This document shows, piece by piece, positions 11,950 to 23,640 of a stretch of 64,000 nucleotides of DNA; positions within the stretch are counted from its first letter, which is position 1, and every line of letters starts with the position of its first letter. The notes beneath the pieces are model-generated. The model made no database searches, was not told the origin of the DNA, and was given only the letters and a program-made list of their open reading frames with translations. Both the position numbers and the translations under genes were made by a program. Origin of the DNA: Leptodontidium sp. MPI-SDFR-AT-0119 (lineage: Eukaryota > Ascomycota > Leotiomycetes > Helotiales > Leptodontidiaceae); the NCBI GenBank assembly GCA_020726505.1, contig JAHLEZ010000052.1:62001-126000 (forward strand). Reading direction: 5' to 3'.

Positions 11950-12120
11950 TAGTTATGCCGGATGCTTCTGCGAGACTCCCCTGCTAGCGTGGACACTGTC
12001 TCACCTGACGAGGGGATACTTCACCGCTGTACCTCCGTATGATGAACGCCTCAATTCAGAGCTAAAAATTAAAGAGTATATCTTTGCTTCACAAGACGCC
12101 TTTATCGTGTGGGAAGCATA
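11950..12120 (+). pseudogene. Inverted, diverged copy of the 92-aa frame's N-terminal part
   Basis: The plus strand reads ETPLLAWTLSHLTRGYFTAV and then PPYDERLNSELK before a stop at about 12120. This matches the minus-strand frame at 10880-10780 over about 90 bp at high identity and then diverges. No start codon remains, because the 734-bp element ends just upstream. It lies only about 40 bp before the PKS start codon, so it now forms part of the PKS promoter or 5' UTR. Confidence 0.5.
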
Positions 12121-12160
12121 GACTATACAACTGGACATACATTGGTCTGGACTTTCCATC

Positions 12161-15100
12161 ATGGACGACAACGCTACTAATGATGCCAACGGGAACGAAG
12201 TGAGAGTTGTACCTGTGGCTATCGTGGGCATGAGCTGCCGGTTCCCTGGGGATGCAACCGATCCCGAAAAGCTCTACAAATTGTGCGCAGAAGCTAGAGA
12301 TGGTTGGTCCGAAGTGCCGAGCGACAGGTATAACATTGACGGGTTTTACCACCCGGATACCAACCGGAGCGGTGCTGTAAGTCTTTCCCTCTAAAACAGG
12401 CGGAAAAAATCTGATGAAATAGGTCTATTCACGAGGTGGTCATTATATGAAAGAAGATCTGGGCCGGTTTGATGCAAACTTCTTCAACATAAAGGCCAGT
12501 GAAGCGAAGGTAACCACAATCCCCCGAGTATTTGGTAGACAGAGAGTAACAAAATAGTCGATGGATCCACAACAACGAATCCTTCTTGAGTGCACATACG
12601 AAGCGCTAGAAAATGGTGTGTTATATTAACTTGATATATTCCCCCACCGTACTGATAACAGCTAGCTGGTATTCGAATGGAGTCTGTTGCGGGCAGTAAT
12701 ACCGGTGTGTACGTCGGATCCTTTTGCAGGGACTATCGTGATGAGGTTTATTGGGATCCTGAGCAGATACCTGTTTACAGTTCCACGGGGACAGAGCAGT
12801 CGATGCTGTCTAATCGAATCTCATACTTCTACGACCTGAAAGGCCCTAGCCTGTCCGTCGACACGGCATGCTCATCAAGTCTAGCTGCCTTCCACATCGC
12901 ATGCCAAAGCCTCAGGACGGGAGAGTCCCAGCAGGCAATCGTCGGTGGCGCAAACCTTATGATCGGTCCTAACTTGCCGATATCTTTGAGTATGATGAGG
13001 CAAGTCTCCGATTTGATCCCTGGGCGTGTTCGTCTCTTATATTTTACAGCTTCCTATCTCCTGATGGGCGGTCTTTCACGTTTGACGCCCGAGCAAATGG
13101 GTATGGACGTGGAGAGGGAGTGGCGTGTCTCATCCTTAAAAGGCTTGAAACCGCGATTCTGGACGGTGACAACATTAGGGCAATCGTGCGTAGCACGGGG
13201 ATGAATCAGGATGGGCGGACAAGTAGTTTAACTGTCCCCAGTGGCGATGCCCAGGAAGATTTGATTCGAAAAGTTTACGCCTCCGCTGGGCTGAATCCAT
13301 TACACACGCAATATGTCGAAGCCCACGGTACTGGAACCCCCACGGGAGACCCAATCGAAACTGCTGCGCTTGCTAGAGTATTTGGGCCCGGAAGAAGTGC
13401 CGAAAAGCCTCTCCTCATCGGGTCCATCAAGACGAATCTAGGTCATTTAGAGGGCGCGAGTGGGCTCGCCGGGCTAATAAAGGCTACGCTAATGATTGAA
13501 AAGGGCTATATCTTGCCAAATAGAAGCTTAGAAAAGCCTAGCGACCGCATACCGTTCGAGGAGTGGAATTTGAAAGTTGGTCGCTCCCCTGACTCAATTG
13601 TTAGACCACTTTGCTTACATTTACAAGGTTCCGACAGTAATAGAACCGTGGAATGACCCTCTTCGCCGCGCTTCCATTAACAGCTTCGGGTTTGGCGGGG
13701 CCAACGTTCACGTCGTGCTCGAAAATAAGAGAGATGTCAAAGCCCAGTCTGCGGGGGGCAAACATTCCCCAATATCTAGCGACACATCTCAATCAGAAGG
13801 CACGAAAAACGAATTAACAAGTACAAACAGCAGCCGCAAGCGAATCTATCTTGTGTCTGCAAAAGATGAAAACAGCGGAAAGAGGTATGCCCAGCAATTA
13901 GGTGCATACCTGGAAGAAAATTCGACTCCCAGTGAGCATGAACTATTGGGGGGTCTTGCGAGAACATTAGGAGAACGTCGGAGTCTCCTTCCTATGAGAA
14001 CTGCTGTAGTAGCGGAGGACATTCGAGAGCTAGCTACGGCCCTTTTGAAAGTTGATTTGCCTTTCAGCCGAAGTTCCAAAAGGTTGAATATAGCCTTTGT
14101 TTTCACCGGACAAGGAGCTCAGTGGGCGGGTATGGGCCGCGAATTGATCGGTTCCTACCCGATCTTTCAGAAAGCCTTGACTGCAGCCGACGAATGCTTG
14201 AGAAGCTTTGGGGCACGGTGGTCTCTAATTGGTAGGCTGTCTATATCTCCGTTTGCCTTCAGCGACTAACATGAGCAACAGAGGAATTACTGAGAGACGC
14301 CAAGACATCACAAATTGGCACGGCTGCAATGAGTCAGCCAATTTGCACGGCACTTCAGCTCTCGCTAGTAGCGTTGCTAGAATCGTGGAATATCAAACCC
14401 TTTAGGGTAGTTGGACATTCAAGTGGGGAGATCGCAGCCGCGTATACTGCCGGCGCTCTCGACTTCGAATCATGTATGCGGATTGCGTACTTTAGAGGTA
14501 GTGCTGTGAAAGAACTCAGTGAAACACATCCTGAGCTTCACGGTGCAATGTTGGCGGTCGGAACTTCTCATGAAGAAATAAAGCCTCTCCTCTGCCAACT
14601 GGAAAAAGGCCAAGCCGGTGTTGCCTGTATCAACAGCTCCTCTAGTACAACGATCTCGGGCGATGAACCTGCGATTACAGAGCTGCAAGGAATTCTCGAG
14701 GGCAAAAACGTCTTCGCCCGAAAGCTTCGCGTTGATGTTGCGTATCACTCCCATCATATGCAAGCCGTCAGAGAGAGCTATCGCAGAGATTTGAATGGTA
14801 TCACTAGCGAAAGCTCTAGCACTGTTGAGATGTTTTCGTCGGTGACTGGTGAACTTGTTAACGTGGCCAAACTAGGTCCTGATTATTGGGTCCAAAACTT
14901 GGTATGTCCAGTACTCTTTTCCCAAGCACTTGAGCGCCTACTTCATCAGCGGGGAGCACATAAAGCAACTCCCGAAGCGGATGTCATTGTTGAAATTGGC
15001 CCTCATGCCTCCCTCTCTGGTCCCATCAACGACATACTGGCTTCGGGTGGCTCGAAGAATGATGAAAATATTCTTGTCAAGTCGGCCATAATTCGCGGAA

Positions 15101-18100
15101 AGGATGCGTCAAAAACAATGATGCAACTCGGTGCAGATTTAGTCGTCAAAGGTTGTCCAGTTGATTTGTCTGCGGTAAATCTGACAACAGACAAGAATTC
15201 GTTCCCCCTGCTAGTCAATCTGCCCCCATATCCGTGGAACCACACGCAAAGCTTCTGGCATGAGACACGCCAGAGCCGCGATTATCGTTTCCGATCACAT
15301 CCTCGCAACGATATTGTGGGTGCTATCACCTCTGACTCGAGCTCTCTTGAGCCTCAATGGCGAAACATTATCCGTCCCAAGGAGATGCCGTGGGTCAAGG
15401 ACCATATTATCCAGTCTCAAACCATATACCCGGCGGCGGGATACATTGCAATGGCTATCGAAGCGTGCAGACAGCATTCTCAATTGCAAAACATCACGAT
15501 ATGTGGCTATGCATTGCGACAGATCAGCATAGTTCGAGCTCTTGTAATTCCAGATTCCACAGACGGCATCGAGACCAGGATTGCTCTTCGACCTTACAAT
15601 GAGAGCCATAGAGCGTCGTCTGATATCTGGTATGAGTTTCGAATCACTTCGTGGAGTGCCGAAAGGGGCTGGAACGAACATTGCAGTGGGCTTATTTCTG
15701 TTCAAGCAGAGCCCAAGTCCAACGAGGTGGATGACGGCCGCAACAAGCGTTCACAGAAGAGTTTCTACGAAAGACAGGTGATGAGCATGCTAGCAACATG
15801 TACCAACAAGCTTAACGTGCCTGAACTATATCGGCGACTTGACCAAGTTGGTATGAACTTTGGAATCACCTTTTGCGGCCTCGAGCAAGTCCACACGGCA
15901 GAGGGCTTCTCCATTGCAACTTTGTCGATCCCAAATACTCCAGCAGTCATGCCTCTTGGTTTCGAATATCCTCATGTCATCCATCCCGCTACGCTGGACA
16001 CCATGTTTCAGCCATTCTTCCCTGCTATTTCGGGTACGACGGAGAGCATCCAGAGTGCCATGGTTCCTGTTTTCATTGAAGAAATTTTTATTTCAGACAC
16101 AATATCCAAAATCCCTGGTCAAAAGCTCAACGTTTACGCCACAGTGTCTGTCAAGAGTCGTCGGCAAATCTTCGCTTCCAACTTCGTTCTCGATAAATCA
16201 GGAGGTGGGTACGAGCCCGTACTTACGGTTAAAGGGTTAAGAGGGGTCCTATTGCCGCCAGAAAATTTGGAAAATCCAAAGTTCAAAATAAGAAACCTCT
16301 GTTTTCGAGAGGAGTGGGCACCAGCCATCAGATTGCTTACGGAAAATCAACTCTACCGAGTCCTAGAAGGGACCGGTAAGTCGGAGGCTCTTGACGAGGT
16401 TCAAATCAAGGCACTGGAGCGAGCATCTCTATATCATATAGAGAAGGCACTGGATGCTCTCGCAAATGACAAGCGTGATCAGTGGCTTCATCACCACCGC
16501 CTCTTGTTTGATTGGATGGTGACGACATCAAGGTCAGACAGTGTATCGGATTCTTGTGCTGACAGTAAGGAGCGCGCAATTTCATTACCCGATACAATCA
16601 GTTATGCTCCGCATGAGAGAATCCTTCTCCAGCGAATTGGTCAAAATCTACCACAGATATTGAGAGGAGATATCAACCCGGGTTCAATTTTCTCGGAAGA
16701 GGGAATTTTGCAAGACTGGCTTAGCAGTAGTGATAGTTTTTGCAGAGCCAACAGCCAGGCAGTGAGGCTTGTGGATCTGTTAGCTCATGACAATCCAAAT
16801 TTGAGTATCTTAGACATTGGCGGCCGTGCTGGTACGGCTGCTACGCACGTTTTGCAGGTCCTAGGAGGATCCGAGGGAAGAGACCCTCGATTTGGTCACT
16901 ACCATGTTGCAGCGAGGGATAAGGACTATCTGGCAGAGGTACGAGAAATGCTTCAGCCTTGGGGTGAGCTTGTTGGATTCAGCAACCTAGAGATTGAAAA
17001 CAACCCTACTAGACAAGGCTTCGCAAGTGGGTCTTACGACTTGATAATTGCGTCCGACCTTCTCGTGGCCACGGGCCTGATGGAACGTACCATGAGGAAT
17101 GTTCGGAAACTCCTCAAGCCCAGAGGAAAATTAGTTCTCATCGAGATGACAGGTGCAGCGGTGCAACATTATTTGATCTTTGGGTCCCTACCAAACTGGT
17201 GGCTCGGTGCGTATCTTGCCTCTAGACCATTAATTCATTGCTGACTATCTGCAGGGGAAGAAGAACATCGAGCTCTAGGAGGACCCTTATCTCGCACAGA
17301 GTGGGATTCGCTTCTGAGACGAACCGGATTTTCTGGACTGGACGTACCTACCGAGCCAGACTCGATCGACAAGACGTACAGCATGTTACTCTCCACACGA
17401 ACGCGCGACGATCCCGCAGATTTTCCTCCGGTTAATATTATTACTGAACGGCCTCCACAAGACCCCCTTGTCCAGTCTCTGACTGCATCTCTGGGGTCAT
17501 TGACTAGAAACGATGTCACGTCCTCACCGTTGGTCGAAATTCAAGATTACCAGGGGGTTGTTGTTGTGCTTTCGGAACTCGATCATACGTTTTTGACCGA
17601 CTCCACCCTGGAACAATTTAACGCTGTTAAGACACTACTATTAAATGTTGACGGTATTCTCTGGGCTGTCCGCCATTCAACTTCGGACTCGACATATGCA
17701 ACGGGAAGCTTTATGACCGGCTTTGCAAGGGCCTTGAAGTCGGAGAATTCTAGCAAGAAGGTGGTAGTCCTCAACATGGAGAATGACAGCAATTCCTTAC
17801 CAGACGACATGGTTGCTAGCACCATACAAAAGGTGTTTGAGGCCACATTCGACACGAATTTATCGGGTGAGCAGGATGACATGGAGTATGTTGTGAAAGA
17901 CGGATGTCTCCATATTCCTCGAATGCTGCCAGACCCTCAGATGAATAAACGGATCGCCTCTCAAATGGGCAATATCACTGAGGAGCTCCAGCCATTTTAT
18001 CAAAAGGGTCGTCCTTTGCGGCTTGATATACAAAACCCTGGCCTTCTGAACACGTTCCACTTTGTTGATGATGAATGTTACAATGATAAGTTACCGGATG

Positions 18101-20282
18101 ACTTTGTGGAAGTCGAAATCAAAGCTGCTGGCATCAACTTCCGGGACCTGATGATTAGTACCGGCCATATAGACCTGGACTCCCTCGGCACTGAGTTCAG
18201 CGGCATAATTACTGCTATGGGAAAGAGTGTGCGGGGTCTCTCGAACGGCGATCGCGTCCTTGGCTTTGGAAGTGGAACGTTCGCCAACTCTGTTCGCTGT
18301 GGTGCTGCCGAAGTGTATCCCTTCCCAGAATGTCTGTCCTTTGAGGCTGCCGCGTCACTCCCTGTTGCTTTCTGCACAGCCTATTACGCTCTTTACGACA
18401 TGGCCCATCTGCGCAAAGGCGAGTCGGTTTTGATCCATTCTGCTGCCGGTGCGTTTGGTCAGGCGGCAATCATGCTTGCCCAACTGCAAGGTGCCAGGAT
18501 TTTTGTCACAGTTGGGACCGACGAGAAGCGACGGTTCCTCGTTGACAAGTACCAAATCCCCGCCGACAACATTTTCTCCAGCCGAGATAATAGTTTTGCA
18601 AGGGGTATCATGGAAGCAACTTCCGACAAGGGAGTTGATGTGATCTTGAACTCTTTATCTGGAGAAGGCCTAAGAATGACATGGGAGTGTATCGCAAGAT
18701 TCGGCCGATTCGTTGAAGTCGGAAAACGGGATATTTATCTCAATACCCGGCTCGAGATGGCACAGTTTCAGCGCAATGTGATATTCGCTTCGGTGGATAT
18801 GAGACTTATACAAAGAAAAAGGACTAAGATGCTTCAGGCCCTACTATCAGAAGTGGTGGCGCTCATTCGTGAAAATAAGATCCGTCCGGTGGAGCCAATC
18901 AATGTTTTCCCCATGTCTAATATTGAAGGTGCTTTTCGGATCATGCAACATGGTAAACATCGTGGCAAGCTGATCATCAAGCCCAAAGCGGACGACATGG
19001 TCATGGTATGTTTTGCTCCTAGACTCTGCATTGTGGATTTGGTTGACCATTATCACAGGCGCTCCCCCCGGCGACAAATGAGACCGGTATCCGTGCTGAT
19101 GCATCCTACCTGCTTGTTGGTGGATTGGGAGGCATCGGGCGATCGTTGGCCACCTGGCTGGTAAGTCAGGGAGCAAAGAACTTGATCTTTGCATCTCGTA
19201 GTGGCCGATCCAGCCGACATGCGGAGACACTGGTCACTGAGATCGAGAGTCTTGGAGCAATGGCCGCTATCTATGCCTGTGATGTCACGGACATCCGTCA
19301 GCTTCAGTCAATGCTGGAAGATAGTGCCAAGTCCATGCCTCCCATACGCGGTGTCATCCAAGGTGCTATGGTACTCCGGGTTCGTGGCGATTGAGAACCG
19401 ACACAATGATACAATCCGCTAACTTTGACATAGGACTCCATCTTTGAGAACATGTCCTTTGAGGATTACATCGCCGTTGTGGGGCCGAAGGTCCAGGGAA
19501 CTTTCAACCTCCATGACTGCTTGTCAAAGACCGACTTTGATTTCTTCATCATGCTTTCATCCGTTGCCGGCATTATCGGTAATCCAGGGCAAACTGCATA
19601 CGCCGGGTCCTCGACGTTCATGGATGCATTTGCCCGGTACCGTGCGCAGCTGGGATTACCCGCGGTCAGTATTGATCTCGGAGTCATTAAGGACGTTGGG
19701 TATGTTGCCGAGAATGACAAACTTCAGCCAGCCCTAGATAAGATTGCTCTCGACGAAATCGCCGAGGACGAACTACGGGCATTGGTGAGCGTTGCTATAA
19801 GCGAGCAGCGCCAAACCCATGGCAAACACCATATCATCACCGGGATCGATATGAAACACCGCGGCAATAATGCACCCCTTCCGGTCTGGGCTAGGAATCC
19901 CCGTTTTTCGGCCTTGAGTCGCCTGCAGATACGCAAAGATGGCGATCAGGACGGTGAAGGCGGTACGAAGGACCTCGGGCGTTTGGTGAAGGAGTCAAAG
20001 ACCATCGACGAGGCCTCCGAGCTAGTGACTACTGGCATCCTGAAAAAGATCTCGGAGATCATGACGATCCCTGTGGAAGAGGTGGATGCGAATGAGCCTG
20101 CGGCAGCGTACGGCTTGGACTCCCTCGCTGCGGTCGAGCTGCGAAACTGGCTCAAGCAAGAGTTGAAGTCGAATATGCGCCTATTTGAGCTTCTAACCAA
20201 CGTTTCCATTTCGCAGCTGTCCAGCCAGGTTGTTGCCAAGTCGGCTTTATTTGACCCAAAGCAGGATGTGCAGGGGGCCTGA
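12161..20282 (+). CDS. Highly reducing type I polyketide synthase, 2556 aa, 10 exons
   Basis: Exons are 12161-12376, 12423-12509, 12558-12615, 12666-12999, 13050-13575, 13628-14231, 14282-17206, 17255-19005, 19059-19379 and 19434-20282. All junctions keep frame and restore conserved text. Domains: KS (about 17-440; Cys189 in DTACSSS, His324 in EAHGTGT, His364 in TNLGH), AT (Ser655 in GHSSGE, His764), DH (His983 in KDHIIQSQTIYPAAG, Asp1181 in HPATLDTMFQ), an MT-like region with altered SAM motif (about 1451-1460), ER (about 1840-2160; SAAGAFGQ), KR (about 2180-2400; GGLGGIG, Tyr2330) and ACP (Ser2504 in GLDSL). It iteratively builds a reduced polyketide from acyl-CoA and malonyl-CoA units. It ends after the ACP, with no TE, R, C or acyltransferase domain, so release needs a partner; the divergent reductase is a candidate. 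Length fits LovF-like PKSs. The product is unknown. Confidence 0.95.
13000..13049 (+). other. PKS intron 4 with a GC-AG donor
   Basis: The donor is AG|GCAAGT and the acceptor is TTTTACAG. Removing 50 bp joins SLSMM to SFLSPDGRSFTFDARANGYG, the conserved KS segment that links the active-site region to the catalytic histidines. No GT donor nearby gives an open frame. A GC donor with otherwise perfect consensus is the well-known minor class spliced by the major spliceosome. Confidence 0.85.
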
Positions 20283-20390
20283 TTTGTAAATCAATCATCG
20301 GTCAAAGAGGATTCAACGACGGTCAAACTTTCCAGCGATGAGTCGTATTGAGAACCCTTGCAAATTCCTAGCTAGAGCCCGTTTACAAGT
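20283..20390 (+). other. PKS 3' flank
   Basis: Short non-coding stretch after the PKS stop at 20280-20282. It is likely the 3' UTR. No distinct polyadenylation signal was identified. Confidence 0.4.
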
Positions 20391-20531
20391 CTAGATGCGC
20401 GAGGATTGGACAAGCTGGGTCTGCACGCGGAACATTTGATCCAGCTTCAGGTCGTCGTGTGGCTGGAAGAATAGCCGGGTGACCGCGGCCCGCTCCTCGA
20501 GCTCGTACTCAATAGTCGATGGATTAAGCAT
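20391..20531 (-). pseudogene. 46-codon remnant, possibly DUF3435-like
   Basis: A minus-strand frame from ATG 20531 to TAG 20391 reads MLNPSTIEYELEERAAVTRL and then FFQPHDDLKLDQMFRVQ. Upstream, frames at about 20545-20650 add KLDKIIDDFHETAH and, after a frame change or an intron-like GACAG, QLRGFLPSPA. To my memory the STIEYELEERAAV-LFF pattern resembles fungal DUF3435 proteins, a family that includes tyrosine-recombinase-like proteins. I cannot confirm this and no catalytic residues are present. It is short, lacks a plausible full gene and abuts the RIP-mutated block, so it is best treated as a fragment. Confidence 0.3.
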
Positions 20532-21180
20532 GGCAGGCGAGGGGAGGAAGCCCCGCAACTGTCAGTCCTCTCCCTCCCATGTGGGCTGTTTCGTGGAAGT
20601 CGTCGATGATCTTGTCAAGCTTCTCCCTGGTCAGTTTGGTCCTGAATAGGCCTGGGAATTGAAGATTTTGAACACGAACTCTTCAACAACCTCTTGAACT
20701 AAAGAGATACGAACTTTAGCTAGTCTTCGAATTCAACGAAGAGTATAATATGATTCTTTATTCATGACTTCATAAAGAGTTCGTGAACTCTTGGCCTAAT
20801 ATAATCCTGACTGCCTAATGATCACGTGTGGCAAAACTGAGGCTTCTCGGCATATCAACTACCCCGCTAAAATCTTGCTCTATCTTTGAATAACTCAATA
20901 ATTATAAGACAGAATTATTAAAAGTATTGGAGAGATATGTTTCTCCGTATATAAAGATTAATTATAAGCCCCTTTAATATTTTTTGGATTGGTGGAAATC
21001 TTAAAGAAGATATAAAAATATTCTACTCCGAGTCTGCCCTCTTAAGTCCCCCCCCCCCCCCCCACTATTCCGATCACCCCCCCATTCCGATCACTTCGCT
21101 TAGTACACCGTTTTTTTACTTACCTACTTTTAATAATTAATAATTATCTTATTCTCTTATCGATTTTCTTGATTTTTAGA
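20532..21180. other. Border between gene island and RIP-mutated block, with poly-C tract
   Basis: Composition shifts to TA-rich at about 20900. A run of about 17 C lies at 21047-21063, followed by two copies of ATTCCGATCAC separated by a C run (to about 21094). These probably belong to the 5' end of the pogo element at 21181. Inverted AAGAGTTCG/CGAACTCTT words occur at about 20675-20800. Confidence 0.45.
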
Positions 21181-21962
21181 ATATTAATTAGAACGATTAT
21201 TATGCCAAAATACACTAAAGACAATATAGTTTTGGCTATTAATACAATCGAAAATGGCAAGTCCTTACGATATGCTGTAAAAGAGTGGGGTATACTATAC
21301 TCTACTCTCTATGGTCGATGTCATAATACAAACGCCTATTAACAAGCTGCTAGTTATTTGCAAAGGCTACCTACGGTATTAAAAGAGCGTCTTACGCATT
21401 AGATTTTGACTTAGGAGACATTAGGGTTTAGTGTTACTTATGCGCAAGTACGGCTTTTTAGGACCCGACTTTGCGTACTTCAAGGAGACTTTATACTACT
21501 CGGAAAACGATAAGTATAACGATTTTTTAAGCGGAATCTTATTCTTAATACCAAAAAGCAGTATTTTATTAATTCTATACGTGTCAATAATGTAACTACT
21601 GATGTTATTAAGCCTTAGTTCCACAAATTAAAGGTTCCAGTTATTAAGGCTATTTTACCTGAAAATCGATGGAATATGAATAAAGTAAGAATCATAGAAG
21701 GTTTTAGAGTTAATGGCTTGGTTATTAGGCATGCGAAACGGCGTTTTATTTAGCGGAAACAACTTAATTCTCGGAATTAGACCTTACTTATTAAGTGTAT
21801 TTTTATAATAGGCAAGAAAACGACTCCACTTATAATATATAAGGGGAAATTAATTTAACAAGAATAGTTTCTAATAGATCTTAACGAATTTAAGTCCTGG
21901 CAATTTATAATAACAGAGAATAGGTAGACAAATAATGCTACCGCATTAAAATAGCTAGAAAA
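21181..21962 (+). mobile_element. Pogo/Fot-like element, N-terminal half of transposase, RIP-mutated
   Basis: Starting at ATG 21202 the frame reads MPKYTKDNIVLAINTIENGK and then SLRYAVKEWGI, a psq-type helix-turn-helix. It is followed by a CENPB-type region (LPTVLKERLTH, GFSVTYAQVRLF) and by the start of the DDE domain (WNMNKVRIIEGF, where the first catalytic Asp would lie, then GKKTTPLIIYKG). Stops are TAG/TAA at former Gln/Trp codons. The frame ends abruptly where a solo LTR begins at 21963, and no C-terminal half follows, so the element is truncated. Confidence 0.85.
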
Positions 21963-22264
21963 TGTTGCGGCTGGCAAGAGGTTGATACGGCGAGTAGACT
22001 CTAGCTTTGTATTTAGGCCTAATGCTACGCTCAGAATCGAGAAGAAAAGACAAGGAGAAAAGGAGAGCTCTTTATAAGAGGGAGCTCGAGTATAAATATA
22101 TAAAGGACCCTCCTAATGGGGCCTAGCGTAGTCGAACGCCATTTACATTAATATGTCGCAGGCTCGCCACTTAGTCTTCCTAATCTGGCTTAGCGCCGTC
22201 GCATAGCCAGCGATGCTACGAGCCCGTGTCGGTTAGAATACGAGGCGCATCGGAGGTCGTAACA
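21963..22264 (-). repeat. Solo LTR (302 bp) of the Gypsy family at 48700
   Basis: The reverse complement starts TGTTACGACCTGCGATGCG-like and ends AACA, and aligns over its whole length with the LTR at 48700-48999. This copy is much less mutated in its 3' part (GCCGTATCAACCTCTTGCC, read on the minus strand) than the other. No Gypsy interior accompanies it, so it is a solo LTR left by LTR-LTR recombination or truncation. Flanking bases do not give a convincing 5-bp duplication. Confidence 0.8.
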
Positions 22265-23640
22265 AGAAGAGGAATATAAAAGTAAGTCTCTTATAATATA
22301 TCTTATAATTATTATAATATTTACTAATAATTGAATTAAATATATCTCTTTAGAAAAAAAAAATATTATTATCGGAATTCGATATTCGCAAGAGAATAAG
22401 CGAAACTTCGATATATAAGTTAAAGCTTTAAAGATTAAAAATCCTCAACTACCTTAATTAAGCAAGTTTTATTAATATTATTAAAATAAATTTATATTTA
22501 TATACTAACTTATTATTAGATCAAAAAACTCGATAGTCTTCCAGCTAATATACTTAGAGACTTCTTACACGTTTGGCAAGCTATTAAAATCGTTATAAGC
22601 TTATCGATTACTAAGTCTTTCGAAAAGAATAAAGAAATTCTTCTTTTAAAAGACTCGGAAATAGCGTATTTAAAAAAGTACTTAAAGATATTTAATATCT
22701 TCGTAAAGCCTACTACAAAACTTCAAGCCGAGAAATACCTAACGATATATTACTTACTTCCCGAGGTATATAAATTATATTCTCAATTAAAAGGATTAAA
22801 AGAAGAAATAAACGTAAGTATTATTTTTATTAATATAATTCTTGGTTTTATTTAATACTAATTTGATTTTAGGACCCAAATTTTACCGACGCTATTAATA
22901 GAGGGCTTATAAAGCTCCGAAAGTACTATCCTAAAACAGGAAATACAAGCGAGAAAAATAAGAGCTTATATTTAGCTCTAATATTAGACCCTCGTATTAA
23001 ACAAGAGAGTTAAGAAGTTATCAGATTATCTCGAAATCAAGCGTTTAATATGTATTATAAATTAAAAGAGGTTTATAATATGTAAGTTTTTATCTAAATT
23101 AAATTTTTAATAAATTACTAATTAAATAAAAAGTTTTAAAGTAGATTTCGGACTAGCAAATACTCCTATTGAAGAAGCTTTAAATTTAGGTCTCGAGGAT
23201 AGCGACGACGATTCTAATATTTATATTCAAGAAGACGAGAATAACGAATTAAGCAAATTAGATCGATATTTCCAAGAGCCTAGAGCTAATAAAGCTGTAA
23301 GTAATATAACCTCTTATATTATATTATATATACTAATATTATAATAGACTAAACCTCTTACTTTTTGGCTTTAAAATAAAGAGAAATACCCTGTAATATC
23401 TTTAATAGCTAGAAATTTCTTACAAATTCTGGCTACTTTAACGCCGAGCGGGGGTTTGTTAGTTAAGGGGCTCTTATTATTAATAAGCTAAGAAATCGGC
23501 TAGCAAAAGATACGTTCGAGAAGATTATATGCTTAAAAGGTTAGGGAGTTATTAAAGAGAAAGAAGAAGAAGACGATATAAGAGAAGAAGTTATAAATAT
23601 AAAGAATAATAACTTATTCTTTATTAAATAGGTTTAATAG
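22265..23640 (+). pseudogene. hAT-superfamily transposase relic
   Basis: Frames on the plus strand, separated by intron-like or decayed gaps, read LNIFVKPTTKLQAEKY-like text at about 22690-22740 and YYLLPEVYKLYSQLKGLKEE at 22750-22810. Next come LRKYYPKTGNTSEKNKSLYL and ALILDPRIK at 22915-23005. The hAT dimerisation region follows at about 23360-23560: PLTFWL, YPVISLIARNFLQILAT and FEKIICLKGW, with a degraded SERGFS-type motif at 23440. The block NKEKYPVISLIARNFL is diagnostic for hobo/Activator/Tam3 elements. Stops and TA-rich codons show RIP. The N-terminal zinc finger is not recognisable. Confidence 0.8.

Noticed and set aside
12161..20282. PKS as a pseudogene because of its many interrupted frames
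   Set aside because: All interruptions are resolved by nine short introns with consensus ends (one GC donor), giving a single 2556-aa frame with all conserved motifs in place except the degenerate MT.
7441..21962. The two pogo pieces (7441-8301 and 21181-21962) as halves of one element split by the PKS island
   Set aside because: The N-terminal piece ends at a solo LTR and is heavily RIP-mutated, while the C-terminal piece is nearly unmutated. Different mutation histories argue for two separate elements.
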